Source: Odiellus spinosus (Eukaryota > Arthropoda > Arachnida > Opiliones > Phalangiidae). Taken from it: a stretch of DNA of 64,000 nucleotides. Under the pieces are notes generated by a model. The model made no database searches and had not been told where the DNA came from. It worked only from the letters and a program-made list of their open reading frames with translations. The position numbers and the translations under genes are program-made. Positions 34,880 to 48,172 of this stretch are shown here, in pieces (the first letter of the stretch is position 1; every line of letters starts with the position of its first letter). The stretch spans positions 13,696,183 to 13,760,182 of the forward strand of contig OY987238.1 of the NCBI GenBank assembly GCA_963920705.1. The letters run 5' to 3'.

Positions 34880-35235
34880 TAGAGTAGAAAATAGTCCCCT
34901 TGAACTGATATTAATCCACCCTTCTCAAAGAAGGTAGGAAAAGAATGGTTATTGTCAAACTATATAACAGTCAATTCGAATGACCTCAGTTAATAAAATA
35001 AGGTTAGGAACGGGAAAAAGGTAATTTAAGAAATCCACCCACTCATACCTTCGGGTCCATTGACACTTAAAACTCGAATAATTGGTATCTCCCCTTCTTT
35101 AGAAGTTTGAGGAAAAAAGTGGCAACAAAAGCGGAGGTTCGAATGTCGAAGGGCAACGTGATTCAAACCCCGCGGGCCCCACCGACCAAAAACGATTTGG
35201 CCCATCAGGCCATCACGAACCTTTGCCATATTGCT
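34880..35235 (-). mobile_element. Possible tRNA-derived SINE
   Basis: On the minus strand, TGGCCTGATGGGCC resembles a pol III A box and, about 40 bp on, GGGTTTGAATCAC resembles a B box. An unrelated GC-richer tail follows. Only one copy is seen, so this is tentative. Confidence 0.3.
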
Positions 35236-36290
35236 TCCCTTTTTTATATAAGAAGATAGGGCTGAAATTTTAATACTCTAGACGTCTGAGGTAATTGGCG
35301 TATATAAGCTAGGGATATGTATGGTAACCTCGTATTTCCACGTTGTCAACTGGAATTGCAATATCATGGTACTACTTGTAAGAGTTGAATTGGAGTCAAG
35401 ATACTTGTATCAGTCAGATACTTTCGAAAAAAGTCGACGAATTTTAATCCCAAAAAGTAATTAGATCCCTAATATATTGTCAAATCCCTGAGAAATCATC
35501 AAATTTATTTTTCCTATTTAATGTTTTTTTTGGTCCAATATTTGTGGAAGCTAGAGACGCGGAAATAAACTTTAACTTGAAAAGTTCATTTGTAGAACGC
35601 GTTTGAAGAACGACCCCGACAATTCGACACGCGTTTAAATACTTAAAATCGTCTTGACTACGGCGCGCGGTCCTGCGGGCTATCCTTTTCCGGCCCCAAA
35701 CTAAGCCTTGGTCTCAAATTTTTGTCCCCCCAAGTTACGGAATCTAGATAAAAATACCGCCATTATATTTTCCTGTTTTTTCTAGTCTTCCCCTTTCCGT
35801 TGATGTCGTGGTTTGATATCAATAACAATTTTCAGAAGGTATAAACCTTAATAATTGTTATCACCAATTACATTTGGTCACTCGTACGAGCTTCGTGAGA
35901 AATAGGATACTTTTGAAAACATTGAAAACTTAAATTGCTTCTGAATAAATACTTCTATTCGTGAAATGCGTTATAATATAGTGGAAACTACGGCCCATTA
36001 ATACTTAATATAAAATCTCGTAGATATTGAAGTAGTTTTTAAAATATTAATCACGAATGTTGTTAAAAGAATTAACGTTTTGTCACGTGCCAATATTTTT
36101 TAAACGTTGGGCTCTTAACCAATCTCTTGTAGTTTGGACAATTATCGAAACTACGTTTTTTTTTCTCTCTCCCCATTTAATTGGTCCGGTTTAAAGGTCA
36201 AGTAGGAAATTTTTAATATTCAAAAACATCCTATTCGTTTAATCTTAATATAACAAAACCAGGCGTTTATAATCGTCCTCTAACGGCAAA
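35236..36290. other. Intergenic DNA without recognised features
   Basis: No repeat family or coding frame recognised apart from a fragment ending GTCCTCTAACGGCAAATG (near 36290) shared inversely with 52.07 and 56.21 kb. Confidence 0.45.
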
Positions 36291-36294
36291 TGAC

Positions 36295-36475
36295 AGTAAT
36301 GATGACGTATTTTTGAGGGATATTTTAATTTTAATAATTACAAAAATGGTAATTATAAAATATATTCTTTTATTCGTGCTTTAAAATTAATGTCTTCAAA
36401 ATTTTTCAACGATTTTTCCGAAAATTCTACTCAGTTTCCATTTAGAGTTCTTGACAGTCTCTCTTTAGCTTTGAC
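36295..36475 (+). mobile_element. Family A copy, old and diverged
   Basis: Recognisable GTAATGATGACGTATTTTTGAGGGA start and CGATTTTTCCGAAAATTCTACTCAGTTTCC arm with many changes, ending GACAGTCTCTCTTTA. Confidence 0.5.
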
Positions 36476-36959
36476 TGTACTAAAACTATTACGTATTTAA
36501 CATTATCAAAGGCTTGAAACTATAGAACACGAATTTTAATTATAAAATTAGTAAATTCGTTGTTTTTAGACTTTACCTTTACTTGGAAAAAGTTTCAAAT
36601 GCGCGTTTAAAAAAAGCTTACAGGCCTGCTCTACTACTAATTAAGTGTACTACTATATCCTAATGCTATAGGTATTTTTCTAAAAAGGACAAAATTTCCA
36701 GAATTGTGAAATGGCGCGTTTCCCTCGTGTTAGGTGACCTCGGATCGAATGATAACTGTGAAATTGCCTTTCCATTATGTTACTAAGCAAGATTTTTACC
36801 CAGATTTTTGTTTTGCCCTGGGAGATCCGAAATTCTACCTCTATTCCTAAAAATTTCCAAAATGTTGCGATAAATTCCTGTTTTCAAACATTTACCTTCA
36901 TTCTTCAAGATATATTTAACACTATTTTATTTCTTACCGAAGCGCGCAGATTTTATTAG

Positions 36960-38300
36960 CCTGATTAAATTCCAGCTGATTATGATTATCCTGAATTAAT
37001 TCGTTCTGATTATGATTATCCTGATTAGATTAGCGCTGATTATGGTTATCCTGAATTAATTCGATCTGATTATGTTTATCCTAATTAAATTTAACCTGAT
37101 TATAATTATCCTGTTTAAATCCTATTTGATTATGATTATAATCGGTCTGATTATGATTATCCTGAATTAATTCGATCTGATTATGATTATCTTGAATTAA
37201 TTCGATCTGATTATGATTATCCTGAATTAATTCGATCCGATTATGATTATCCTGAATTAATTCGTTCTGATTATGATTATCCTGATTAGATTAGCGCTGA
37301 TTATGATTATCCTGAATTAATTCGATCTGATTATGTTTATCCTAATTAAATTTAACCTGATTATAATTATCCTGTTTAAATCCTATTTGATTATGATTAT
37401 AATCGGTCTGATTATGATTATCCTGAATTAATTCGATCTGATTATGATTATCTTGAATTAATTCGATCTGATTATGATTATCCTGAATTAATTCGATCCG
37501 ATTATGATTATCCTGAATTAATTCGTTCTGATTATGATTATCCTGATTAGATTAGCGCTGATTATGATTATCCTGAATTAATTCGATCTGATTATGTTTA
37601 TCCTAATTAAATTTAACCTGATTATAATTATCCTGTTTAAATCCTATTTGATTATGATTATAATCGGTCTGATTATGATTATCCTGAATTAATTCGATCT
37701 GATTATGATTATCTTGAATTAATTCGATCTGATTATGATTATCCTGAATTAATTCGATCCGATTATGATTATCCTGAATTAATTCGTTCTGATTATGATT
37801 ATCCTGATTAGATTAGCGCTGATTATGATTATCCTGAATTAATTCGATCTGATTATGTTTATCCTAATTAAATTTAACCTGATTATAATTATCCTGTTTA
37901 AATCCTATTTGATTATGATTATAATCGATCTGATTATGATTATCCTGAATTAATTCGATCCGATTATGATTATCCTGAATTAATTCGATCTGATTATGAT
38001 TATCTCGAATTAATTCGATCCGATTATGATTATCCAGAATTAATTCGATCTGATTATGATTATCTCGAATTAATTCGATCTGATTATGATTATCTCGAAT
38101 TAATTCGATCTGATTATGATTATCCTGAATTAATTCGATCTGATTATGATTATCCTGAATTAATTCGATCCGATTATGATTATCCTGAATTAATTCGATC
38201 CGATTATGGTTATCCTGAATTAATTCGATCCGATTATGATTATCCTGAATTAATTCGATCCTATTATGATTAACTTAATTAAATTATAAGCGATTATGGT
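36960..38300 (+). repeat. 30-bp satellite with 261-bp higher-order repeat
   Basis: Monomer CTGATTATGATTATCCTGAA plus TTAATTCGAT (30 bp). From 37020 a 261-bp unit repeats at 37020, 37281, 37542 and 37803; each has eight 30-bp monomers and one 21-bp monomer. From about 37930 to 38280 the array is plain 30-bp monomers. Confidence 0.95.
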
Positions 38301-38894
38301 TAACATAATTAAAGTCGACCCGATTTCGATCTGATTATGATTATGATATAATGGGATCTGTAAGCCAATTATATTAACCCACCATCAAACAAAATTAAAA
38401 TACATTTCCGTTATATTTAAATGAATTTTTTTATTATTTATATAATTTATTAGATAGAAGAAAAAACCCTCCCTACTATGATGCGATCTTTATAATAGCT
38501 GTCATTCAAATAATAGGCTAGCTTTTATTTCATAACACGGCAGTTAGCTAGTATTTACGAACTGTGTTTGCCAAACAGGCGGTTCGAAAGAATGAAAAAA
38601 AAAAAAAAAACAAATATGGATTTTTTTTATATTTTTCAAGTGTTTCGGATTACTCGACTCGTGGTTCCCGATTCCGTGCGTCGATAAGGCGTTACATTTC
38701 CATAATTTATTATTTGCTCGATTTTTTTGTATTTTCGCGTACTGCCTCTTTATTCACTCATAATCGCCGCTAGCGCTTCAAGAACTACAACTAAAAGTTC
38801 GAAATTTAATACGAAAGGAACAGTTTTTAATAATCGTTCTTTACTGTACTCTAGAGTCTAATCTTTGATGTAATTTAGTGTTATATAATATCAA

Positions 38895-39120
38895 AAGTCT
38901 ATCAATTTTTTTCCATAAAAGTAAACATCGCCCCGTAGCTTAATACTATCAGGTCTAGTTTTACGTTATAGCCGATCATTTAAAAATAGACAAAAAAGTC
39001 AACACCCCTATCTTGCTCGAGTGATTTGGACTCTTCCTCGATATTTTTGAGTCCGGAGTGAGTGTTGGAATTTAGGCGGGACAAGTCTTATTCCCCTGTA
39101 GTATGCCACGTGACACACGC
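38895..39120 (+). mobile_element. Family L copy, one arm
   Basis: Shares ATAAAAGTAAACATCGCCCCG and CTCGAGTGATTTGGACTCTT with the element at 9.0 kb. No right arm seen. Confidence 0.6.
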
Positions 39121-39526
39121 GGTTGTACGCACGCGATTGTGCGCAGGTGTAAATAATTTCGAACGATTAGTTTTAGTTCGATTCAAAGAGTGAATGCCGG
39201 AGCACGTGTCGCGAGGATTTTATTAAACCAAAAGTACAGGGGCGTCTTTTGATTGGTCGGAGGTACTTCTTTTAATTGATTGATACCAAAATTGGAAGGT
39301 TTACAATTTATTATGCAAACTTATCTTAATTTTTAGAAACAGAGTCAATAAAAAATTTGTTTTCTTCTCCACCCTCTGTTTAATGATGAAAAAAATATTT
39401 ATTTTGTAAAATATTTGATCAGTAAATCACATGAGAGTGTAACTTTTTTCATCACCTGATAAGAAGTAAATGAGCATAGTTTATTATGATTATTTTCCTC
39501 CCAAATATCTGGTTCTGTAGATTAAG

Positions 39527-40070
39527 GTCGATTTGATCGAATCCCAAATGATCGAACGCTGTCTCAAATGATCGAAGGTCATATGATCGAAATTATTTGG
39601 TTTTAAAGGTAGTCTCAATTGATCGAATATTATTTGATCGAAGTGTCATTTGTACGAATGCTTCCTGATCGAAATCAATTTTAGGAGGAAACTTCTAAGA
39701 CTTGAAGCCCTGCCCGTTTACGCTTCCCTTCCATTGGACCTAACCTAACCTAACCTAACCCAACGTAACCCAACCAAACATAGCCAAGCTTAGGCTTAAG
39801 TATTTTTTTGTACAAAAAAAAACTACTTAATTAGTTCGATCATTTTAGGTTCGATCTAATGAGAATAATCCCTAAAGGATTTAGTTCTACTACAATAGTA
39901 ATTTAAATACTACTAATTCGATCAATTGTAATTCGATCCAATGGACATCGATCAAATGCCACAAAAGTTAAAACGAGAATAAAATAAATTTGATCGAATT
40001 CGATTCGATCATTTGAAACAAAATTTGATCGAATTCGATCAGACATTTTTCGATCTAATGGAAATAAACC
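39527..40070. repeat. ATGATCGAA-motif element around a TTAGG run
   Basis: At least a dozen TGATCGAA or TTCGATCA motifs, with TTTGATCGAATCCC-type at the left and TTTGATCGAATTCGATC-type at the right, flanking the (CCTAA)n stretch. Confidence 0.55.
39739..39760 (-). repeat. Interstitial (TTAGG)4 telomere-like run
   Basis: Four CCTAA units followed by degenerate CCCAA/GTAACC units. TTAGG is the arthropod telomere repeat. Too short and internal to be a chromosome end. Confidence 0.7.
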
Positions 40071-40861
40071 GTTCTGATTTTTCTTTCAAACCATGGTTTT
40101 AATGATATTCAATTATTTCTCTCTCGCTCTCTAATTTGACAGTTATATCATTATCGTCCATCTATAATCATTTATCAAAGATTAGGTATTAGGGATATTT
40201 GTTTTTTATTTGAAAGTGAAATGTGGCTCAAGCATTGAACAGTAATTATGGAATATAATTATAATAATTATTAAATATTAAAGGGAAAACTGTATCTAAA
40301 AATGCTTTTGAATCACCGTTACAAAAAACATATTTAATAATTTAATTGTGATTAGAAATTTGAGTCTTAGTGTTCCAAATTGTTCCTTTTATAGATTCAT
40401 TCGACGGTGGGTATTTTGGGTAGGGGGGCTAAATAAAATGGAGTGTGTGATATAATATAAGGATAGTATTTTTGATGGCATCAGTTAAGAGCGCACACTT
40501 CGATGGATTTCGTAATGGTAATCATGGTGGACGTTAAGACTCCTCCCCCAAGTATTTGACGGGGAAAAAAATGGAAGGTTCCGGCTAGGTGAACGAGGGA
40601 ACTGCCATATTGAGGAGCTTCGAAAGGATGTCACGTGACCCTTAGGGAGCGGGCGCAATGGGCCGAGATAAAATTAAGTTTCGGCTCACTTATATAGGCT
40701 TAAACCTGAACGCCAATTTTAGCAGCCATGTGTAATAACAATGAAAGGAAAAATTATCGGCCTTGAGTCCATATATAAGCTTTCACTGAAAAAAATTCAA
40801 AATATCGTCGAAAAATTCTATTTTGTCAATAAAATTGACTAAACCTAAAATATTTCCACAA

Positions 40862-41245
40862 ATTACTATTTCGACCCTTTTTACCCAATTACCATTTACC
40901 ATAATTACTATTTCGACCCTTTATACCCAATTACCATTTACCCTAATTTCTTTTTCGACCCTTTTTACTCAATTACTATTTCTCTAAATTATTATATCGA
41001 CCCTTTTTACCCAATTACCATTTCTCTAAATTACCATTTCGATCCTTTTGACCCAATTACCATTTCCCCTAATTACTATTTCGACCCTTTATACCCAATT
41101 ACTATTTCTCTAAATTACTATATCGACCCTTTTACCCAATTACCATTTCTCTAAATTACTCTTTCGACCCTTTTGACCCAATTACCGTTTCTCCTAGTTA
41201 CTATTTCGACCCTTTTTACCCAATTAACATTTCCACAAATTACTA
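40862..41245 (+). repeat. ~44-bp minisatellite
   Basis: About nine copies of ATTACTATTTCGACCCTTTT + TACCCAATTACCATTTCTCTAA-like sequence. Confidence 0.9.
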
Positions 41246-41349
41246 ACTGAAAAATCTGGAAAATTCAGTTAATTTGAAAAAGGGCCCAAAAAACAAGGTT
41301 CATAAAAACAGGGAAAACCTGGAAATATTAGGGAAAAAGATTTTGAATC

Positions 41350-42496
41350 AAATACCTAAGGGAAATTATAAATTTTTGGGAAAATTAGTGTAATTTATAT
41401 ATCAAACATGTTTGAAACTCCACACTGTTGCAAAAAATCCAAATAAGAATCTATTTATTAGTTCCTGAAAACAGAAATCTCAATTCGTAAAACGTGTATC
41501 GTGTGAACAGGTCTTTAGTATAGTTACAGGCGTATTTGCATTCTTAAAATGCTTCTTTAAATTCATTAAATTAAAGGAATTTAAGCTTAAAATTTCGTCC
41601 AAATTAAGCCTCAAAATACGTATATTTTATCACGATTTCGATAAATTTCTGAAATTGTATCTTAAGACTTTAGAGCCCTTTTTTTTTGAGCCGATGTCAA
41701 AGCTGATGCCGAAATTGTATCTCTACCGATAAGGTCAGGAATTAGTCTTAGTACGGAGATTTTTTTTAGAGCCTTAGCAACATTGTTTTCAACTTTTTAT
41801 ATTAGGTTTATAACTGGGGATTTTTTTTCTCTCTCTCTCTCTCAAGCGTGATTGAATTTTCCCGCGCATTCATTATCAGTGATCTGTCTCTGAAAAATGA
41901 GCCTAAAAAAATAGTCTAGGGATTTTATGAGATGAAAGTAATATAATAAAAGTAAAAAGGAGATATACCTTAAAACTAAGTATAATTTGTAACTTTTTAG
42001 GGTTTATATGGAACCTGGATAACTTAGATAAGTCAGGGATTATCCAAAAATGGGGGGATTACGAAAATGATTGTACAAGGTCAGGGTTATTATTGAATTT
42101 ATTTTCGGAATCACTGGATGCCTATTTTTAGCTCCAAGTTTCCCTTTAAGCCGAATCATTTAATTTGGACGAGTGTGAACGTCGCTTAACCCTCTCAATA
42201 CCGATTTCGTATCAAAATTCGTCCTATTTTTAATATATAAGGAAAAATTGTAATAAAAACGTGCTAGTGATGAGCCCAAGGTCTTTGAGATATACGCGTT
42301 TTAATTTTTTTTTTTATTGAAGTTATAGAAAGGGAAAGTCTTTTATAAACTATTTGATTAGATTAAGGTCGAATTGAAATGCATCGCGACTATCAGAAAA
42401 AATTTGCATATTTTGATAATATATAGTTTCATATTAACGCTCGTGTTTCATTAGGACTGTTTCTAATATCTTTTTCGAACCTTTCGTGACATTTGA
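41350..42496. other. Intergenic DNA
   Basis: B-type relics near 42.03 kb and a CT run only. 38310-38890, 39121-39526 and 40071-40860 also show nothing else. Confidence 0.45.
41829..41844 (+). repeat. (CT)n microsatellite
   Basis: Eight CT units after a T run. Confidence 0.8.
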
Positions 42497-42500
42497 TTAA

Positions 42501-42788
42501 AGTGAGGCTCTCACGATAATTTTCATACGGAAAGAGACCTTATCACGTGACAAAACGCGCGAGAATCATACAATAGCGAAATCACGTGACCATAGTGATG
42601 ACGTTGATTGCGGGGAATTTTAATTTTAAAAATTTCCAAAAATGGCGATTATAAAATATGTATTTTTAGTGTCGCTGTAATTTTGTTCTGACATATGTAT
42701 ATATATTTTGAATCGTTTTTTAACGATCAACCCGAAAATATCACTCAAATTACATTTAGTATTCATGAAAAACCGTGACAGCGTCAAT
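42501..42788 (+). mobile_element. Family A copy with both termini and TTAA flanks
   Basis: TTAA (42497-42500) precedes AGTGAGGCTCTCACG. The other end is CGTGACAGCGTCAAT followed by TTAA (42789-42792). The left arm is shortened to about 20 bp, so this 288-bp form is an internally deleted derivative. Confidence 0.75.
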
Positions 42789-43944
42789 TTAAACAAATTC
42801 AGTTTCTAACCGGAAATAAATTTGTGATTCTATATAAAGTATGACGCTATTAAATCTGTTAAAAAGGGGAGCTTAAATGTAATTTTTAATTTTTATCGTT
42901 AATTTATCACGTTTAAAATTTGGCTCTGATAAAATTATCAAAATATTAATTAGGCCTAAATAATTTAAAAACTTAAAAAATAAAAAGTGATAAATTATTT
43001 TTATTTCGTCTGTATATATAATTCTTAGTAAAATTAACCAGTAATCGCTCTTAATCTTTAACTTGATAAATCCTGACGTCACACGACATTAAATATCTTA
43101 ATATATTTATTTTAAACGATAGAATAATAAAATTAATAAATATAATTTTAAAATAAAAAATTAAGGCAAATAAATAAAAAAAAAATTTTGGTTGATTCGC
43201 TTCCTTCTGGGGTCTAAACCGCACGAACGTAATAAATTTCGCCCAGGTTTGAAAAGAAAAAAAAAAAAAAAAAAAAACTCTGAGCACCCGGGCCTCTAAC
43301 ATTAACCACTAGCATTTGTAACCAGTTTACGAGAGACTAATACAAGGGATATAAAAGGTTTTCATAACCTTTATTATTGCTTTCAAGTTATATTGACTTT
43401 GATTTTATATATAGACAGACCAGGTTTGTTCTTCAGGTGAGTTAAGTTTCGTTCATACTTGAGGGCAAAATTGGTTCCAATTTCCAAGGAAATTTTACAT
43501 GGTTCGTCCATAGCCAAGGCTTAAATTATATATTATAGATTTAACGTAAACCTAAGCCTTTTCAAATTTATCTCCCCCAAAATTCGCGAATTTAATCTTC
43601 TGTAGACCAAAGACATTTTAAATTAGGTGTGAACTAAGCTTTAGATTTGACGGTGGAGGTTAGTGATGGATATAAAAAAAAACCAACTTTTTCTATCAAA
43701 TTGACCCCGAAGCGCCGCTCTATGAAAAGCCCGTTTAAAATATTTCTGGACGCCTATTTATTGCAACAAAGAAAACAAAATTGATCTTTTTTTTTGCGCG
43801 TCTAATATACTAATAGACCCCCACAAAGACGCTGTGAAAACTGTTTATTTCAAAAGACGAATACAATACAATGAAATATTATGATACCCATCATTTGATT
43901 TGTTACTTGAGTGATGGAAGTCTTTATTATTTGATGTAGGTATA

Positions 43945-44060
43945 AAGTGAGGCTGCCATGAATTTTCATGAGCTTCAAATGGAATTTGAGTTACATTTTA
44001 AGAAAGATAGTTAAAAAACGATTCAAAATATATATACATATGTAGCATAGAAACAAATCT
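43945..44060 (-). mobile_element. Family A terminal-arm fragment
   Basis: AGTGAGGCTGCCATG terminus, then the GTTAAAAAACGATTC palindrome and ATATATACATATGT block. It breaks off after AAACAAATCT. Confidence 0.6.
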
Positions 44061-44124
44061 ATTCAATTATAAATTAGGAAATATGTAGGTTCCCGGGTTT
44101 CGGCACCATTTTGTAGACATAAGC

Positions 44125-44403
44125 CGCGTTCATACTAGGCCTTGGAATCGATTTAAACCGTATCAAAACGTTTCGTTAGAGTCGTGTGAACGTGAAACCG
44201 TCATTTATCGACTCGATTTGATTCGATTTCTCGAAACTGCTTCGGGAACCAGTTTCGTAGCGGTTCGATTTCAACAACCGATAGATGAAGCTACATTAAA
44301 TCGATTTATAAAGATAAGGCGTGAACACTTGAGGCTTAAAACTATCCCTGGCGATTTCAATATCAGTTTGATTTTACAGTTTCAAATCGATTAAGATATG
44401 CTA
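44125..44403 (+). mobile_element. Family C MITE bracketed by a 24-bp direct repeat
   Basis: AGCCGCGTTCATACTAGGCC to TTAAGATATGCTATAA. GTTCCCGGGTTTCGGCACC occurs on both sides (from about 44091 and from about 44411). Confidence 0.7.
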
Positions 44404-44869
44404 TAATTAGTTCCCGGGTTTCGGCACCATTTTAGTGAAAATAAACTCGTACGGTTTACAGTTTTCATTGACGTCAATATAATATGATTTATTACATAAT
44501 TAATCTAATGTTACGTTATATTCAAACCTAATCCTATTCTACTAATTGTTTTCCAAGCATACCCTTATCAACCAAAAAAAAAAAAAAAAAAAAGGTATAA
44601 TGGTATAATTAACGCCCTTTTATCATCCAAAATATGACACGTTGAGTTTGAACCTCAACAAATACATAAAGGATAGGTTTTTTTTTTTTTTTTTTTTTCA
44701 AATCATTGACACAATAGACCCTCATTTTTACTTGAAACTAAAGCGCTGCGGGCTTTTTACAAATTCATAACTAATTTTTTTAAAGAGAGGTTGGAGATAA
44801 AAATCTCATCAGTTTTATACCGTGACACGAGTTTTTAAAAGGGTTTACCTATTTTTAAAGAGTTTAAAA

Positions 44870-45060
44870 ATGAATTTAAGTAGCATTTTCGGGTTTATCG
44901 TTAAAAAACGATTCAAAATATATATACATATGTCATAGAACAAAATTCCAGTGATAGTAAAAATACATATTTTATAATCGCCATATTCGAAATGATTCTC
45001 GCGCGTTTTTGTCACGTGATATGGTCATTTTCACGCGGTCTTTTTCGTGAAAGTTGTTCA
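44870..45060 (-). mobile_element. Family A copy, partial
   Basis: Right arm with the palindrome and ACATATGTCATAGAACAAAATT block joined to GCGCGTTTTTGTCACGTGATATGG. Part of the centre is deleted. Confidence 0.65.
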
Positions 45061-45774
45061 TTTCAAACTTAATTCGTTAATTAATTTCCTTAATTGCAAA
45101 CCGAAATAATTTTAATAGTTTATTTTGAAGAACTCAACCCAGAGGTGTAATATTTTGACAGTATGAAAAAATTAATAATATAATCCATAGACCATTGAAA
45201 TAAATGGTAACAGCTTTACTTAACTCATCAATAAAGGGCAATTAATTTTAAAAATGGGTTTTAATATTAATTAATTTCAAACAAAGTTTGGTTGTATTTA
45301 CCATTTTCGTTTTCATCTCGCCTTTAAGGGGGCTAAAATTGATGGGGGCTGAATTGAACCTTGTTGAAAAAGTTGGCGTAAAGATGGGCCAATTTTAAGT
45401 CCACTTTTCTTTTCATTCTAGAGTATCCCGTTTTGGTAAAAACGTTTTTTGATAGTTCTCAAATATCTTTTTGTTAAAAAAAATGTATCCCTCCCAAGAT
45501 CACTTTAACGCCTGTTATTACGTTAGCAAAATTTTTCTACTCGTAGGTATAGGTATAAAAAGTCCTATAAAACGGTGCCGCCGCTCTGAAAGCTAGGGAT
45601 CAACTCCGTATTATGTTATTTGCCGTCCGCCCTGTGTTTTCCTACACATTTTAGTTCGGTGGCAAGCTTAATACCTTAAAGAAACGTAAGTTTTTTGGGG
45701 TTTTGATATGACCACAAATGATTTCCATTGTTTTCACGTTCTTAATCTATATTTTTGTGTTAGGAATCGGTTAA

Positions 45775-45960
45775 AATGAGGCTGTAAATATTTTTTCATG
45801 AACTCAAAATAATTAATTGAGTTGCATTTTCGGAAAGATCGTTAAAAATTGATTCATAAAAAATTACTAAGATAGTTTAAAATACGTGTTTTATAACTTT
45901 TAAAATAAAATTTTCCAGGAACTACGTCATCATTATGATCACGTGATTCCACTTTTATTA
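45775..45960 (-). mobile_element. Family A copy, internally deleted
   Basis: TTAA precedes AATGAGGCTGTAAAT. Arm and centre are present but the ATATATACATATG block is lost. Confidence 0.55.
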
Positions 45961-46439
45961 AGTCTAAAGTCTGTAACTGATTTTCGAAATAAAAGGTGGA
46001 GTTTTAGGAGAGGTGTGTTTCTAGTTTCGAACCTGGCCTCCCTTCATCATAAAATATAAAATCACTGCATCATTTTTTTAAATGTATTTCATAGTATGTC
46101 TTACTCATCTTGTTTTTGTTTCTGATCTGCAATAAGTACCATTTCTTTTCAAAAGAAAGTGACGGACGTAAACACTGTTGTCTGCATTACTAGTATTAGT
46201 CTGCCTCGTGAGAAACACCGGTTGAAGTTTAGCCCTGGTTTAGTATAGGCTTGCCTGGATGTTAAAAAAAATAAAAATTGGGCGATTTGGGTGAACTATA
46301 ACTATAACGTTTACGCTTAGGACCCGCTGTATCACCTATGTTCGTCTTATTTTTAGCAGAACGGAAACTTCAATCTATATACTTAGTCCCTCAGGCAGCG
46401 ATACGTTTAAAAAAAACCCTGATTTTCGACGTTAACTTA

Positions 46440-46640
46440 CTATCAAAAGTCTATAAGTTTATTACATAAAAGTAAACAACGCCCCGTAGCTTATCAGCGC
46501 AAAGATCCGAGTAAATGTACCGACAGATTCTGTAGGATCGCGCCCGCCTAAATTCCAACACTCGCTCCCGACTCAAAAATATTGAGGAAGAGTTCAAATC
46601 ACTCGAGCCAGACAGGGGTGATGATTTTTTTTTTTTTTTT
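46440..46640. mobile_element. Family L copy, rearranged
   Basis: The arm AAAGTAAACAACGCCCCGTAG is forward, while the interior block (CAAATCACTCGAGCCAGACA) is inverted relative to the other L copies. It ends in a long T run. Confidence 0.55.
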
Positions 46641-47117
46641 TTTTGAAAGAATTCCTGATTTTCAAGGATTTTGTGTATTCTACATGCGCGTGACGTCTGT
46701 TTTACTTTTTATATCAATACGCTCCCATACAATAACCATACAAGAAGTCGGTTTACCTAATTAGGTTAATGTTTAGAAATATTATTAATCTTTAAAAACT
46801 GTAGACACCGTTCTAACTTTCTTATCAATTGAACACAAAATTTCACTTTTACTTAGAATAATCTCATATATACCAGATATAAATTTAGTACTGATATAAT
46901 TTATGGACCTTTGGGTTTAATTAGGTTATTATCTATGCAAAATGAAATTGAAAGCGTATTATATATATGACCTTGTCGCGGTTAAGAGGTTTAAAGTGAT
47001 AACTGAATATATTTAAAGGGTTAGTAAAATGCCAAATTCGAAATATTATACCTCTGATTTTAGGCGTTCTTAAGAATTTTTAAAATAATATTTTTGTAAC
47101 GTAATTAACGTTAACAA

Positions 47118-47419
47118 AGAACTTTTACGAAAAAGACGCCGCGAAAACGACCTTATCACGTGCCAGAACGCGCGAGAATCAACTGTAGGCGAATTAAAAC
47201 AAAGCGAAATCACGTGACGATATTGATGACGTAGTATTGCGGGGAATTTTTATTTTAAAAATGTGGAAAACGGCGATTATGAAATATGTATTTTTAGTGT
47301 CGCTGTAATTTTGTTCTATGACATATGTATATATATTTTGAATCGATTTTTAACGATCAACCCGAAAATGTTACTCAATTTCCATTTGTAGTTCGTGAAA
47401 AGTCTGTAACAGCCTCACT
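47118..47419 (+). mobile_element. Family A copy, one arm
   Basis: Well preserved from ACTTTTACGAAAAAGACG to AACAGCCTCACT, then TTAA (47420-47423). Confidence 0.75.
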
Positions 47420-47824
47420 TTAAACCATAATATCTGCATCAGGTTTCAATGCTAACAAAGTCTTTATTTCTTCATCTCAATGAACAAATCATAGTTTAGT
47501 GAAAGTATTGGCTCTCTGAAATTTCAAATTAATCACATGGGACTACATATTGATAGTCTATGATTCAAGGTTGCATTATATGTCACATACTTAAAACATT
47601 ACAGATCTATTTAGGTTTTATCTAATTTTAATAAAAACGAATTTAATATACTATATCTATCAGTAGATTTCAAGCTGCCAAATTTATTATAATTTATGAT
47701 TTAGTTCATTCGTAGACTTAAAGGTCAAGGTCATAGACAAAAGTTGATATAAAAATTGCCAACTTAAATGTCATTATGTTTTAAATTCGCTGAAAATTAT
47801 AGGTATATACTATCAGTTTGTAAC

Positions 47825-48172
47825 AACATAGGCCTAATCCACTACTGAAAAAATTTACGAACAAATATTAAACTAGAAATAAATTTAAAACTTACCATCA
47901 AAATAGGCTTAGCAGGATTCACGGAGATCCTGATTTTATCGCGTACAAGGGTCTAGCGACCAATCGAACGTGATTGTAAGTCTCGTGGAGATCTCGCGTG
48001 AACGACCTGCCTTTTTTTATTGGTCGCTAGACCTTACACGGAGGCAATTCCGCTGATCTTCATGAATCTCGCTAAGCCTATTTTTCGTGTAAGTTTTAAA
48101 ATTATTTATATTTTGTAAACTTTTTATCGATGGATTAGGCCTAAACGACAAAAATTAGGTTGCATTTCCCCT
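47825..48172. mobile_element. Family H copy
   Basis: Same arm pair (ACTTACCATCAAAATAGGC and inverse) and the same inner pair GTCTAGCGACCAATCG / ATTGGTCGCTAGACC. The right TTAA has mutated to TTCA. Confidence 0.65.

Noticed and set aside
39739..39760. Chromosome end
   Set aside because: Only four TTAGG units, with ordinary sequence on both sides.
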